Origin: Arcticibacterium luteifluviistationis
Lineage (GTDB): Bacteria; Bacteroidota; Bacteroidia; Cytophagales; Spirosomataceae
DNA: 64,000 nucleotides
NCBI RefSeq assembly: GCF_003258705.1
Contig: NZ_CP029480.1
Span: 3,348,001-3,412,000, forward strand
Reading direction: 5' to 3'
The position numbers and the translations under genes are program-made. The first letter of the stretch is position 1, and the number at the start of each line of letters is the position of its first letter. Of this stretch, positions 17,699 through 26,420 are shown piece after piece. Under the pieces are notes generated by a model. The model saw only the letters and a program-made list of their open reading frames with translations. It was not told the origin of the DNA and did no database searches.

Positions 17699-18241
17699 TC
17701 AAACCTCCCGATACCTATCCCCCAACTCATTAAACTTCTCAAAAACCTCCCCTATGGAAGGTAAATAGCCACTAATGCTTTCAACCAAACTTGGAGCGAA
17801 GCCCTTGAGAAAAGGATAAACTTCTGACTCAGCGAGAAACTTCTCTGGAATATTAATACCGATGGCAGAAGCCAACCAAAATAAAACACTCAAACCAAAA
17901 ATCCAGAGAACAGCACCAAGTGCAGCACCTCCAAGTCCGTCCAAAACACCTAAGAAAGTAAGTCGGAGTGCTTTTCTAAAAATCCAGCCGATTTTATTAA
18001 TAGCAAAAACTGTAGGAAAAAAAATGAGCAAGAAACTCAAGTAAGGGAGCATTCTTCCAGTTAAGTCGTCTCCTAAAAACTCAGAAACGAAAGCCATACC
18101 TAAACCTAAAAACCGGAAACCAAATATAATAGCCAACACAAAAGCGACTATACCGATAACTTCCACCAAAAGCCCTCTTTTATAACCTGTAAAGGCTCCC
18201 ATGACTATTGGAATAAGAAGTAAAAGGTCTGTGGTAGACAT
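17699..18241 (-). CDS. CvpA family membrane protein
   Basis: A 180-residue protein with four hydrophobic helices (about 5-30, 30-55, 65-90, 100-125) and the CvpA-type glycine motif LDGLGGAALGAVLWIFGLS. CvpA proteins are named after colicin V production and are linked to envelope stress tolerance, but their activity is unknown. The C-terminal 50 residues are soluble. It is followed on the same strand (upstream, 72 bp) by the yqeY-like gene, so the two may share a transcript. Confidence 0.88.
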   Translation of the reverse strand: MSTTDLLLLIPIVMGAFTGYKRGLLVEVIGIVAFVLAIIFGFRFLGLGMAFVSEFLGDDLTGRMLPYLSFLLIFFPTVFAINKIGWIFRKALRLTFLGVLDGLGGAALGAVLWIFGLSVLFWLASAIGINIPEKFLAESEVYPFLKGFAPSLVESISGYLPSIGEVFEKFNELGDRYREV

Positions 18242-18313
18242 AAATGTTACGATTTAAAATGAAAATTGGTTGAACTCTTGCGAATTCAACCAACCTTAAG
18301 AAAGTATAATATT

Positions 18314-18766
18314 TTAGCTTGCTAGAAGCTTCTTTACCATGCCAGAGATGGCTCTTCCGTCTGCTTTTCCTGCTAATTTCTTAGTAGCAGCACCCATCAC
18401 TTTACCCATATCAGAAGGCTCTTTTGCCCCTACTTGTTGAATAATTTCAGTAATTATTGCTTGTAGCTCTTCTTCAGACATTGCTTCTGGAAGATAAGCT
18501 TCAATCACAGCTATTTCCGCTTCCTCTTTAGAAAGAAGGTCAGCTCTGTTTTGTTGCTTAAAAATTTCAGAAGAGTCTCTTCTTTGCTTCACAGCCTTTT
18601 GAAGAATTCTCATTTCATCGGCTTCGCTAAGCTCTTCAGATGCTCCTGGCTTAGATTCCTCTATCAGGATAACTTTTTTTATATCTCTCAAAGCCAATAG
18701 TTTGACTTTGTCTTTAGCCTTCATGGCTGCTTTAATATCGGCGTCAATTGTAGATTTTAATGACAT
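18314..18766 (-). CDS. GatB/YqeY domain protein
   Basis: A 150-residue YqeY-like protein. It resembles the C-terminal tail domain of GatB, the amidotransferase that converts Glu-tRNA to Gln-tRNA, but stands alone. Visible marks are KSTIDADIKAAMKAKDKVKLLALR at the N-terminus, YLPEAMSEEEL in the middle and DMGKVMGAATKKLAGKADG near the end. A tRNA- or glutamine-related role is assumed from the family. It is divergent from pdxJ, 113 bp apart, and lies upstream of cvpA on the same strand. Confidence 0.92.
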   Translation of the reverse strand: MSLKSTIDADIKAAMKAKDKVKLLALRDIKKVILIEESKPGASEELSEADEMRILQKAVKQRRDSSEIFKQQNRADLLSKEEAEIAVIEAYLPEAMSEEELQAIITEIIQQVGAKEPSDMGKVMGAATKKLAGKADGRAISGMVKKLLAS

Positions 18767-18879
18767 GTTTATCTTTTATTTGGGCAAAATCAAAGTATCA
18801 AATACTGTTTGATGAATTGAAATGCGGAATTCTTAAATTGCAAAAAAACGAAAAGCCTAACCAGCTTCTAAGAGCAAAA

Positions 18880-19599
18880 ATGACGAAATTATCTGTCAAT
18901 ATCAATAAAATAGCCACCTTACGAAATTCAAGAGGGCATGACATGCCAAACCTTGTAAAGACGGCTTTAGACTGTGAACGATTTGGTGCTGAGGGAATCA
19001 CGATTCATCCGAGACCCGACGAAAGGCATATAAAATATCAAGACGTATTTGACTTAAAAAAAATAGTTACCACCGAATATAACATTGAGGGTAATCCTAC
19101 AGAAGGGCGTTTTGAAGAAGTGGTTTTGACCAATCTCCCTACCCAGGCCACTTTAGTACCTGACACATTAAGTGCCGTTACCTCAAATGCAGGCTGGGAC
19201 ACCGTTACGCATCAGGAGCATTTGAAAAAACTGGTCAAAAAATACCAAGACGCTGGTATTAGAGTTTCCATTTTTGTGGATCCAGATATTAAAATGGTAG
19301 AAGGTGCCGCCGCCATAGGTACTGACAGAATAGAACTTTACACTGAAAGCTTCGCGAGCGAATATGCTGCCAACAAAGAAAAAGCTATTGAGCCCTTTGT
19401 TAAAGCAGCGGAAAGAGCACAAGAATTAGGTTTAGGTCTTAATGCAGGACACGATTTAAGTTTAGAAAATCTAGCTTATTTCCATCAAAATATTCCTGGA
19501 TTGCTGGAAGTCTCTATTGGTCACGCTTTAATATGTGATGCTCTTTACTTAGGTTTAGAAAACACTATTCAACTTTACCTCAGACAATTAAATAAGTAA
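18880..19599 (+). CDS. pdxJ: pyridoxine 5'-phosphate synthase
   Basis: From ATG 18880 the protein is 239 residues, the normal PdxJ length. It joins 1-deoxy-D-xylulose 5-phosphate with 3-amino-1-hydroxyacetone 1-phosphate to make pyridoxine 5'-phosphate. Family signatures are LSVNINKIATLRNSRG (N-terminus), GITIHPRPDERHI, the catalytic Glu region NIEGNPTEG, and GLNAGHDLSLEN with the late GH pair of SIGHALICDAL. The reading frame runs open to 18760, but the 40 extra residues overlap the yqeY start and have no PdxJ features. Confidence 0.96.
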   Translation: MTKLSVNINKIATLRNSRGHDMPNLVKTALDCERFGAEGITIHPRPDERHIKYQDVFDLKKIVTTEYNIEGNPTEGRFEEVVLTNLPTQATLVPDTLSAVTSNAGWDTVTHQEHLKKLVKKYQDAGIRVSIFVDPDIKMVEGAAAIGTDRIELYTESFASEYAANKEKAIEPFVKAAERAQELGLGLNAGHDLSLENLAYFHQNIPGLLEVSIGHALICDALYLGLENTIQLYLRQLNK

Positions 19600-19678
19600 T
19601 CAACAAGCATTAATCAAGCTGAGTAATAAGAACATAGTTTGTTTTCAATTATTCTTGAAAATACTATTTATCCAATAA

Positions 19679-20593
19679 TTAAAATATAGAAGCTTCTGTT
19701 TCAGTAGTAAACTGCTCTAAGAACATCATGCCTTTGTATGAGTTTCCTTTTGCGTTTAGCATCGGACTCCATACTGCTATGCTATAGTTATTCGGAAAAA
19801 CAGCTACTATCCCTCCTCCAACACCACTTTTGCCAGGAAGTCCTACCTCAAAGGCAAACTCGCCAGACTCATCATAAAAACCACAGGTCTGCATTAATGC
19901 GTTTATTCTTTTGGTTTGCCTCTTGGTCAAAATCACCTTCTTATCAGACACTTTTTGCCCGCCATTGGCTAAAAACAAAAAGGCTTTTGAAAGTTCTTGA
20001 CAAGTCATTTCTAAGGAACACAGACAAAAATAAAAGTCTAAAACCTCCTCGGGTTCATTTTCTATATTCCCCAAAGATTTAATGAAATTACAAAGAGCTA
20101 TATTTCTATAACCTACAGACTTTTCAGAATCTGCTATTTTTTGACAAAAAGTTAGCTCTGGATTATCCGAAATTTCTCTCACAAAATTTAGAAATGCCTC
20201 TTTTGGTTTCTCTAAATGACTAATCAGAATATCACAAATCACAATAGCCCCAGCATTGATAAAAGGGTTTCTCGGAATACCCTTATCAGCCTCTAACTGT
20301 ACTAGCGAGTTAAAGGGATTTCCTGAAGGCTCCACATCAACTCTTTTCCAAATCCCCTCTCCCATAGTTTTATAGGCGAGACAGACTGCAAAAACCTTGG
20401 AGATACTTTGAATAGAAAATTTCTCCAAGTTATCGCCAATTCCTAAATCAAAATTATTAGTGGTAGATAAATGAACACCTAGTTTGTTTGGATTTACCTT
20501 ACCTAATTCAGGAATGTAATTTGCCAAATGCCCAATATTCTCTTCGGGCTTCACTACAGCCATTACCCTATCCAAAATTTCCTTATAATTCAT
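19679..20593 (-). CDS. glsA: glutaminase (beta-lactamase-like serine-dependent type)
   Basis: A 304-residue enzyme that hydrolyses L-glutamine to glutamate and ammonia. The nucleophile motif S63-I-S-K66 is in place, followed by RNPFINAGAI, a conserved Asn/Tyr pair in SEKSVGYRNIALCNFIKS, and the glycine-rich end GLPGKSGVGGGIVAV, all typical of bacterial glutaminase A/B. Length is normal. It stands alone, convergent with pdxJ, and 80 bp separate the two stops. Confidence 0.95.
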   Translation of the reverse strand: MNYKEILDRVMAVVKPEENIGHLANYIPELGKVNPNKLGVHLSTTNNFDLGIGDNLEKFSIQSISKVFAVCLAYKTMGEGIWKRVDVEPSGNPFNSLVQLEADKGIPRNPFINAGAIVICDILISHLEKPKEAFLNFVREISDNPELTFCQKIADSEKSVGYRNIALCNFIKSLGNIENEPEEVLDFYFCLCSLEMTCQELSKAFLFLANGGQKVSDKKVILTKRQTKRINALMQTCGFYDESGEFAFEVGLPGKSGVGGGIVAVFPNNYSIAVWSPMLNAKGNSYKGMMFLEQFTTETEASIF

Positions 20594-20927
20594 CTATCGC
20601 CAATTAGTTTAATAACAAAAGTGATTTAATTCTACGAGGTTTGAAACAAGAAAAGCGAAAGTAGTCCGAGAATAAATATTCACTTATTTCAAATATTTCT
20701 GAAAAACCAATCTATTCGATAAGTATAAAACATTCTGCGATACAGTAAAAACTCAATCGATTAATCTTAAGAAAACTAAAGAATTACCTGCTTTAGGCAA
20801 AAACTAAACCTCAAAATCCCTTGATATGCCTATTAAATATAGGGGTTCGAGGACTCTACCCTCGAAAAAAGTCTTATAAACCTTATATTTAGACTTTTAT
20901 GTCAGGTGCTAACCTAAAAAATATTCT
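20594..20927. other. intergenic stretch with one hairpin
   Basis: This 334-bp region between two divergent genes has no convincing ORF. TTCGAGG (20846-20852) pairs with CCTCGAA (20860-20866) around ACTCTAC; A, not T, follows it. It probably holds the promoters of both flanking genes. Confidence 0.4.
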
Positions 20928-20930
20928 TTG

Positions 20931-22175
20931 ATGCGAAGCAAATATCTTGCTATTCTATTCTTTCTTTTTATCTCTACAGCTCTACAAGCTCAAGAGAGGC
21001 CCAAACTTTATATTAACTGCCAGCAGGCCCGATGTTTCACTACTTATCTATTAACCGAACTTAGCTATTTCACATTTACTAGAGACCAAGCTGTAGCTGA
21101 CATACAGATATTAATTACCGACCAAGGAAATGCAAGTGGCGGAAGAAATTATCAATTAAACTTCATGGGCCAGCATGCCCTTTTAGGCTGCGATGCCTTG
21201 GTAGAATTTAAAACCGGTCAAAATGACTCAGAGGCCATTGCTCGTAAAAAAGTATTAAGCAAAGTAAATCAAGGTTTGCTAGTTTACATTGCCAATACAG
21301 AAATGGCAAAAGATGTTGAAATCAGTTTCCCAAAGGGTGTACAGCAAAAATCAGTTGACCCTAATTCGGAAAAAGACCCATGGAATAACTGGATTTTTGG
21401 TATTGGCGGCTCAGGAATTTTTAGAGGTGAAAGCAATAAAAAATCAGTGAGATTAGCTGGAAACCTTAGAGGTGGACGTACTACAGACGAATCCAAATTC
21501 AGTTTCTATACTTACCTTAATCAAAATAACAGTTCTGTTACACTAGAAGAAGAAATAGAAACGGTAAAAGTTAACAGTTATGGCTTTAATGTCCTTTATG
21601 TCTCCACTTTTGCAAAAAACTGGAGCATAGGCGGATTAATGAAAGGTTATCACTCCGTTTATTCTAATATCGATTTTTCGGGAAGTTTGGCTCCTGCCTT
21701 AGAGTATTCTATTTTCCCTATTGAAGATTTTAATAAAGAGCAGTTTAGGTGGATTTACCAAGCTGGGTACAGAAGATTGGATTATCTAGAAAGAACCATT
21801 TATGACCAAACCTTAGAGACTAAACCTTACCACCAAGTCACTGGCATTTTAGGTTACACCAAACCATGGGGAAATTTCTCTGCTGAGCTTAATGGTTATC
21901 AGTACTTAGATGACCCAGGAAAATACAGTTTAAGCATGGAAGTGGAGTTGAGCTGGCGTATTGTTCAGGGCGTTTCTCTACGTTTCTATGGTTCAGGAGC
22001 CCAAATAAAAAATCAAATTTCATTGGCCGAAACGGCAAGTAGTAACGAGGAAATTCTTCTTGGAGGCCAGCAGCTACCTACTACTTTTAATTATTACACT
22101 TCTTTTGGTTTGAACTTTACTTTTGGTTCAGTTAATAATAGCATTGTCAATCCTAGATTTTCTGGTGTAAACTAG
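20931..22175 (+). CDS. putative secreted/outer-membrane protein of unknown function
   Basis: The protein has 414 residues from ATG 20931 with a clear signal peptide (YLAILFFLFISTALQAQ). The N-terminal 130 residues form a soluble domain with three to four Cys (INCQQARCF, LLGCDALVEF) and an ADIQILITDQGNASGGRNY segment. From about residue 150 the sequence alternates polar and aromatic residues with many Tyr/Trp strand ends and no catalytic motif, which suggests a beta-barrel of about 250 residues. I do not recognise the family. It is transcribed alone and ends at a very strong terminator. Confidence 0.6.
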   Translation: MRSKYLAILFFLFISTALQAQERPKLYINCQQARCFTTYLLTELSYFTFTRDQAVADIQILITDQGNASGGRNYQLNFMGQHALLGCDALVEFKTGQNDSEAIARKKVLSKVNQGLLVYIANTEMAKDVEISFPKGVQQKSVDPNSEKDPWNNWIFGIGGSGIFRGESNKKSVRLAGNLRGGRTTDESKFSFYTYLNQNNSSVTLEEEIETVKVNSYGFNVLYVSTFAKNWSIGGLMKGYHSVYSNIDFSGSLAPALEYSIFPIEDFNKEQFRWIYQAGYRRLDYLERTIYDQTLETKPYHQVTGILGYTKPWGNFSAELNGYQYLDDPGKYSLSMEVELSWRIVQGVSLRFYGSGAQIKNQISLAETASSNEEILLGGQQLPTTFNYYTSFGLNFTFGSVNNSIVNPRFSGVN

Positions 22176-22199
22176 AAATACCTCGAGATAAAACCAAAA

Positions 22200-22231
22200 G
22201 GGCTTCGCAAAACTGCGAAGCCCTTTTTTTT
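22200..22231. terminator. bidirectional rho-independent terminator
   Basis: GGGCTTCGCA and TGCGAAGCCC form a perfect 10-bp stem around AAAC, with an A-run before and eight T after. It serves both converging genes (20931-22175 and 22251-24020). Confidence 0.92.
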
Positions 22232-22250
22232 ATTCCCTTAAGTAAATTCT

Positions 22251-24020
22251 CTATTTATGAGCGTTTATAAACTCTACCATTCTCTGATAAACTTCCGTGT
22301 TGTCATAAATACCTTGTAGCTTTTCAGCTCCCTTTCCATAGGCAAAAAGAGGAACCAAGATTCCTGTATGGTCATCTGAATGAAACTGCACTTCCATCTC
22401 ATCTTTAGTGCCATGAGGTAAAGTTACACCACCTGTTTCATGGTCAGCCGTAATGATTAATAAAGTCTCCGGATGACTGTCTACATACTGCATCACTAAA
22501 CCAATTGCTTTATCAAAATCTCTAACCTCAGCTGCCAAAGCTTTGGCCTTGTTAGCATGACCCGAACCATCTATATGTCCATTTTCTATTAATAACGTAA
22601 ATGGCTTATTCTTTTTCTCCAAAAAGTTCAAAGCTTCCATTGTTGCTTTTGGCAGGTAATTTCCCCTTCCTTCTGTGATATAAGGTAAACCACCATCAGC
22701 TGCAAAAAAACCAACCTTCGCATCTGAAGTAGTTCCTATTTCTGATATGCTGCTTACTATCTTTCTATTTTCCCACTTAGTATTTTTAAAAGCTTTGCCA
22801 CCGCCAGCTATAAAAATATCCATTTGACTTTTCAATAAATAGTCTCCTATCTTCTTCGAGCTATCTCTATCTGCCGCGTGAGCATAAAAAGCCGATGGTG
22901 TAGCACCTGCAATACCATCTGTAGTCACTATTCCTGTACTATAATTTGCCGCTTCCGCTGCATCAAAAATGGTTAGCAATTCTTTGCCTTCTGCATCTAG
23001 TCCAATGTACCTATTGTTTGTTTTCTTTCCTGTGGCTAAGGCTGTTCCTCCTGCGGCAGAGTCTGTAGTAAAGTCGTCGGCTGCTTCTGTTTTAATAAGC
23101 CCGATGCTCTTTATTCTTGCTAAGTTTAAAGGAGTTTTTTGACTCAAAATTCCTGCAGAAATCTGTGCTAGCCCTGTTCCATCCCCTACCATCAATATCA
23201 CGGCAGCTTGCTGAAATTTAGCGGCAGGCATTTTAAAAGTTGCCTCATCTTTCTCTACCCTAGGCACCAAACGTTCCGAAAGAGTTGCCAAATAAGCATT
23301 GCATGCAAATGGCTCATCTGTGTTTATAAAGTCTATACCTAGTTTTGAAAGCGTATACCAAGCTGTTTTAGAATCGGGCGTAGCCCAAAACCTAACTTTT
23401 TTACCTTTAGCGTGAATCTGGTCAATAACCGTTTTAAGCTTGGCTTCATCACCACTTGTCAACCTTCCTTTTCCATTCCAAGGCGTATATTTATAGAAAG
23501 GTAAACTGACTAAAGCCACCTTGTCCATGTTTGTTGGCCAAGTATCTACAGTTTGATGATCGAAATTGATATAACTTGGGTAATTCTCGTATTGTTCTGC
23601 TTCAGGTCTCTTACCTGAAATCACAAACGACACTTTCTTTGCGGCATTCTTGCCATTTATAAGCTCAGGGTATTTTTCCAACTGAGCCATCAAAACCTTC
23701 AAGGTGGGCTCTGCCGCCGTTTTAAAGTCTATCAATATTTGTAAATCGAAAGCCTCATACTGCTCGGAGTTCATAATCACCTGGAGCGGCTTTAAATATA
23801 GATTTTCAAAAGTATTGACCGCTTTTATGTCTGGCACATTATGAGCTACCATCAGTTTGCCATTTTGCAAAATCAAGTCAGATTCTATTGAGGCACATCC
23901 TGCAGAAAAAGCTTTCCAAAAAGGAACATCTTGTGCATAATCATTGTGCGAATGCACTTGAAAATTTTGCCCATAAGAAAGGCCCGTTATAAGAAAAAGG
24001 AATACTAATAATTTGTTCAT
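22251..24020 (-). CDS. fusion of a phosphodiesterase-like domain and alkaline phosphatase
   Basis: From ATG 24020 the protein has a signal peptide and two domains. Residues about 25-260 resemble the GDPD/PI-PLC-like TIM barrel (HSHNDYAQ at the start, SIESDLILQNGKLMVAHN, and FINTDEP at the end). Residues about 275-593 are an alkaline phosphatase: VGDGTG metal Asp, catalytic Ser in TDSAAGGTALATGKK, the metal-site GHIDGSGH, and TADHETGG. A plausible role is phosphodiester cleavage followed by release of phosphate in the periplasm. It is divergent from a second, single-domain alkaline phosphatase. The frame extends four codons upstream, but the ATG at 24020 starts the signal peptide cleanly. Confidence 0.88.
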   Translation of the reverse strand: MNKLLVFLFLITGLSYGQNFQVHSHNDYAQDVPFWKAFSAGCASIESDLILQNGKLMVAHNVPDIKAVNTFENLYLKPLQVIMNSEQYEAFDLQILIDFKTAAEPTLKVLMAQLEKYPELINGKNAAKKVSFVISGKRPEAEQYENYPSYINFDHQTVDTWPTNMDKVALVSLPFYKYTPWNGKGRLTSGDEAKLKTVIDQIHAKGKKVRFWATPDSKTAWYTLSKLGIDFINTDEPFACNAYLATLSERLVPRVEKDEATFKMPAAKFQQAAVILMVGDGTGLAQISAGILSQKTPLNLARIKSIGLIKTEAADDFTTDSAAGGTALATGKKTNNRYIGLDAEGKELLTIFDAAEAANYSTGIVTTDGIAGATPSAFYAHAADRDSSKKIGDYLLKSQMDIFIAGGGKAFKNTKWENRKIVSSISEIGTTSDAKVGFFAADGGLPYITEGRGNYLPKATMEALNFLEKKNKPFTLLIENGHIDGSGHANKAKALAAEVRDFDKAIGLVMQYVDSHPETLLIITADHETGGVTLPHGTKDEMEVQFHSDDHTGILVPLFAYGKGAEKLQGIYDNTEVYQRMVEFINAHK

Positions 24021-24220
24021 GTATACTTTCAATAGTTTTTCACAAAGGTAAACTTTCCTGCCCTACCAATTTATACTTATCCGTGTTAAGCTTACATCAA
24101 ATCTTTATAAGGATAGAAAATTTCTACCTATATTAAGATACCATTAAGAAATACATCGCCTTATAGATTAAATAATCCATCTTCTATTTTTGTAACTTAA
24201 CTCCTTAAACTTCCCAAAAA

Positions 24221-25270
24221 ATGAAAATCTTAAAAATACTCACGCTTCTACTCGCTAGCGGCAGCCTATTTGCTCAAGAAAAACCAAAAAATGTAATTTT
24301 ACTGGTAGGTGACGGCATGGGTTTAAGCCAAATTTCAACAGCCTTTTATTATAAAGACGGCCCCTCAAACTTTGAGCAATTCAAAAACATCGGTTTTATC
24401 AAAACTTCCTCCACGAGCAGTAAAGTAACTGATTCGGCAGCAGGAGCTACAGCTTTTGCCAGCGGTAAAAAAACGTATAACGGAGCCATTGGCGTAGATG
24501 CAGACACGCTGTCCATACCAACTATAGTAGAAGAACTAGACGCAATAAATTTTAAAACCGGATTAATAAGCCTAAGCACCATTACCCACGCCACGCCAGC
24601 TTGCTTTTATGCTCATGTAAAAAGCCGAAACATGCACGAGGAAATAGCCGAACAACTAGCCCATTCTCAGGTTGATTTCTTTGCAGGTGCTGGTCTCCAA
24701 TATTTCACCCAGCGTTCTGATAAGAAAAACCTTTTTAAGGAAATGAAATTAAAGGGATATCAAATGGACTCCATCGGTTTGGCTACTAGCATAGAGCCTG
24801 GTAAAAAGTATGGTTTCATTTCAGAGAAAGAAGCACTTCCTGCAAAACATATTAGCCGCGGTGATTTTCACCCAAAAGCCACCCAACTGGCTTTAGATTA
24901 TCTTAGCCAATCAAAAGATGGATTCTTTTTAATGTCTGAAGGTTCGTTTATAGACTGGGCAGGACATCAAAACAATGCTGAAATGCTAGTGGCTGAGCAA
25001 CTAGATTTTGACGAAGTTTTAGGCGTAGTTTTAGACTTTGCTAAAAAAGATAAAAACACTTTAGTGGTGGTAACTGCCGACCATGAAACTGGCGGAGTGG
25101 CTCTTACTAAGGGCAAAACATCTGACGAACTGAGCCTAAAGTTTAACACTAAAAGTCATACAGCAGCACTAATTCCGATTTTTGCCTATGGCCCAGGCTC
25201 TGAAACGTTCCAAGGAATTTATGAAAACAATGAAGTTTACCATAAAATAAAGCAGCTTCTAGCACTTTAA
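24221..25270 (+). CDS. alkaline phosphatase, secreted
   Basis: A 349-residue phosphatase with a signal peptide (ILTLLLASGSLFAQ). Motifs are LLVGDGMGLSQIS (metal Asp), TDSAAGATAFASGKK (catalytic Ser), SRGDFHPKA, the metal-ligand segment SFIDWAGHQNN and TADHETGGVAL. It lacks the extra domain of its divergent neighbour, with which it shares about one-third of the phosphatase region by eye. It would release phosphate from monoesters in the periplasm. The 200-bp divergent region, with a TATTTTTG octamer close to this gene, is a likely shared regulatory zone. Confidence 0.93.
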   Translation: MKILKILTLLLASGSLFAQEKPKNVILLVGDGMGLSQISTAFYYKDGPSNFEQFKNIGFIKTSSTSSKVTDSAAGATAFASGKKTYNGAIGVDADTLSIPTIVEELDAINFKTGLISLSTITHATPACFYAHVKSRNMHEEIAEQLAHSQVDFFAGAGLQYFTQRSDKKNLFKEMKLKGYQMDSIGLATSIEPGKKYGFISEKEALPAKHISRGDFHPKATQLALDYLSQSKDGFFLMSEGSFIDWAGHQNNAEMLVAEQLDFDEVLGVVLDFAKKDKNTLVVVTADHETGGVALTKGKTSDELSLKFNTKSHTAALIPIFAYGPGSETFQGIYENNEVYHKIKQLLAL

Positions 25271-25279
25271 GAAAAGCCT

Positions 25280-25319
25280 AAAGAAAACCTACCTGTGCTA
25301 GCATAGGTAGGTTTTCTTT
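25280..25319. terminator. rho-independent terminator after alkaline phosphatase
   Basis: AAAGAAAACCTACCT pairs with AGGTAGGTTTTCTTT in a perfect 15-bp stem around a 10-nt loop, 10 bases after the stop codon. Confidence 0.88.
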
Positions 25320-25469
25320 TGAACACCCTCTTAGTTTCATTATTTATTGAAACTTCAAAATATTAAATAATCATACTCATGTATATGTAGAGTTATGACC
25401 TCAATATTTCGAAGAATAGCATCGGAACAATTATTTTAACTTATCCTGTGAATCAAAATACGTACGACC

Positions 25470-25682
25470 ATGAAAGATTTACAGGCTATTACAAAGAAGA
25501 TAAATGATATGACGCTGGAAATAGAACAGCATTATCCTGAGTTGTACCAACACCTTGAAGAAAACCCAATGACTTTACCATCCGACGACAGCGAAGGAGT
25601 TAGCACCAAAGCCTTTAAGGGATACCTAGAAAGTTTAGAAGAGTTGCTGGTAAATCATAAGGAAAAGGCAAGCTTAAACTAA
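25470..25682 (+). CDS. small conserved protein, paralogue 1
   Basis: A 70-residue, highly charged, probably helical protein with no signal or membrane segment. It shares about 45 percent of positions with the next gene, including IN..TL.IE..YPELY..L.ENP.T.P and a C-terminal YL.SL..LL. That shared pattern marks a two-helix unit with a Pro-containing linker. Function unknown. The two copies stand in tandem 180 bp apart, which indicates a local duplication. Confidence 0.75.
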   Translation: MKDLQAITKKINDMTLEIEQHYPELYQHLEENPMTLPSDDSEGVSTKAFKGYLESLEELLVNHKEKASLN

Positions 25683-25862
25683 TTTTCATTTATTTCTGAA
25701 TATTTCATATATCCAATCTTAAATATCATAAACAAGGATATTATCAGCAAAGACACGGAGAAGCAACATTGCGATTTCCTGTCTTTGCTAAAAAAAACAA
25801 AACCACAAATCCACAGAAATATTTTTGATTTTACGTATCTTGAGGAAAGAAATACAAACTGA

Positions 25863-26078
25863 ATGAAAAGGATACAAACACTCACAAACGAAATAAATAA
25901 GCTGACCCTCAAAATAGAGGAAGAATACCCAGAGCTTTACAAATACCTTGACGAAAACCCCATAACCATGCCTAATGCAGAGCATCCTGACATGGGAAAC
26001 AAAGTCTTCGCGGAATACTTAGCCAGCTTAAAAGACCTGCTAGAACATCATATAGAAACACATAAGACAAAGGCTTAA
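25863..26078 (+). CDS. small conserved protein, paralogue 2
   Basis: A 71-residue relative of the preceding gene with the same YPELY-x2-L-x-ENP core (YPELYKYLDENP) and a His-rich C-terminus (EHHIETHKTK). It has its own leader, so the pair may be expressed separately. No known domain. Confidence 0.75.
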   Translation: MKRIQTLTNEINKLTLKIEEEYPELYKYLDENPITMPNAEHPDMGNKVFAEYLASLKDLLEHHIETHKTKA

Positions 26079-26135
26079 GAGACTCTAAAAATTAATCAAA
26101 ACCCCTTCCTCTGTATTTTAGATTAAACTTCTTAT

Positions 26136-26306
26136 TTAAGAGTACTTAGCCGTCTTTAACATGACGGCGGCTATTTCTTTGGCCTTAAGTTCATCTTTAA
26201 AAGGCCCCTCAAAGAAACGCCATTCCACACCATCAAAATTTCGGCAGCCCACACCTACCCAAAAATAAATGCTTTTGGCAGTATCAAGTAATTTCTCCAA
26301 TTTCGG
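26136..26306 (-). pseudogene. gene-end fragment, longest of three copies
   Basis: The minus strand is open for 56 codons from just after an in-frame TAA to a stop at 26136, with clear protein character (PKLEKLLDTAKSIYFWVG, then VEWRFFEGPFKDELKAKE). There is no start codon. Its first 18 codons recur at 27821-27889 and 28606-28671. It is the remnant of a gene not otherwise present here. The rest of the gap 26079-26420 shows nothing more. Confidence 0.6.
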
Positions 26307-26420
26307 TTATTAGGCGGATATGATTATCCGACAATAAAAATACTAGAGCTCCAAAAGGAACTTTATACGAGAACCCTATAGCTAATGATAAAAATCGAAA
26401 GCAAACATAGTTTTAAACAA

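Noticed and set aside
20842-20870. Transcription terminator
   Set aside because: The hairpin is followed by A on the plus strand and lacks a T-run on either side in the right place.
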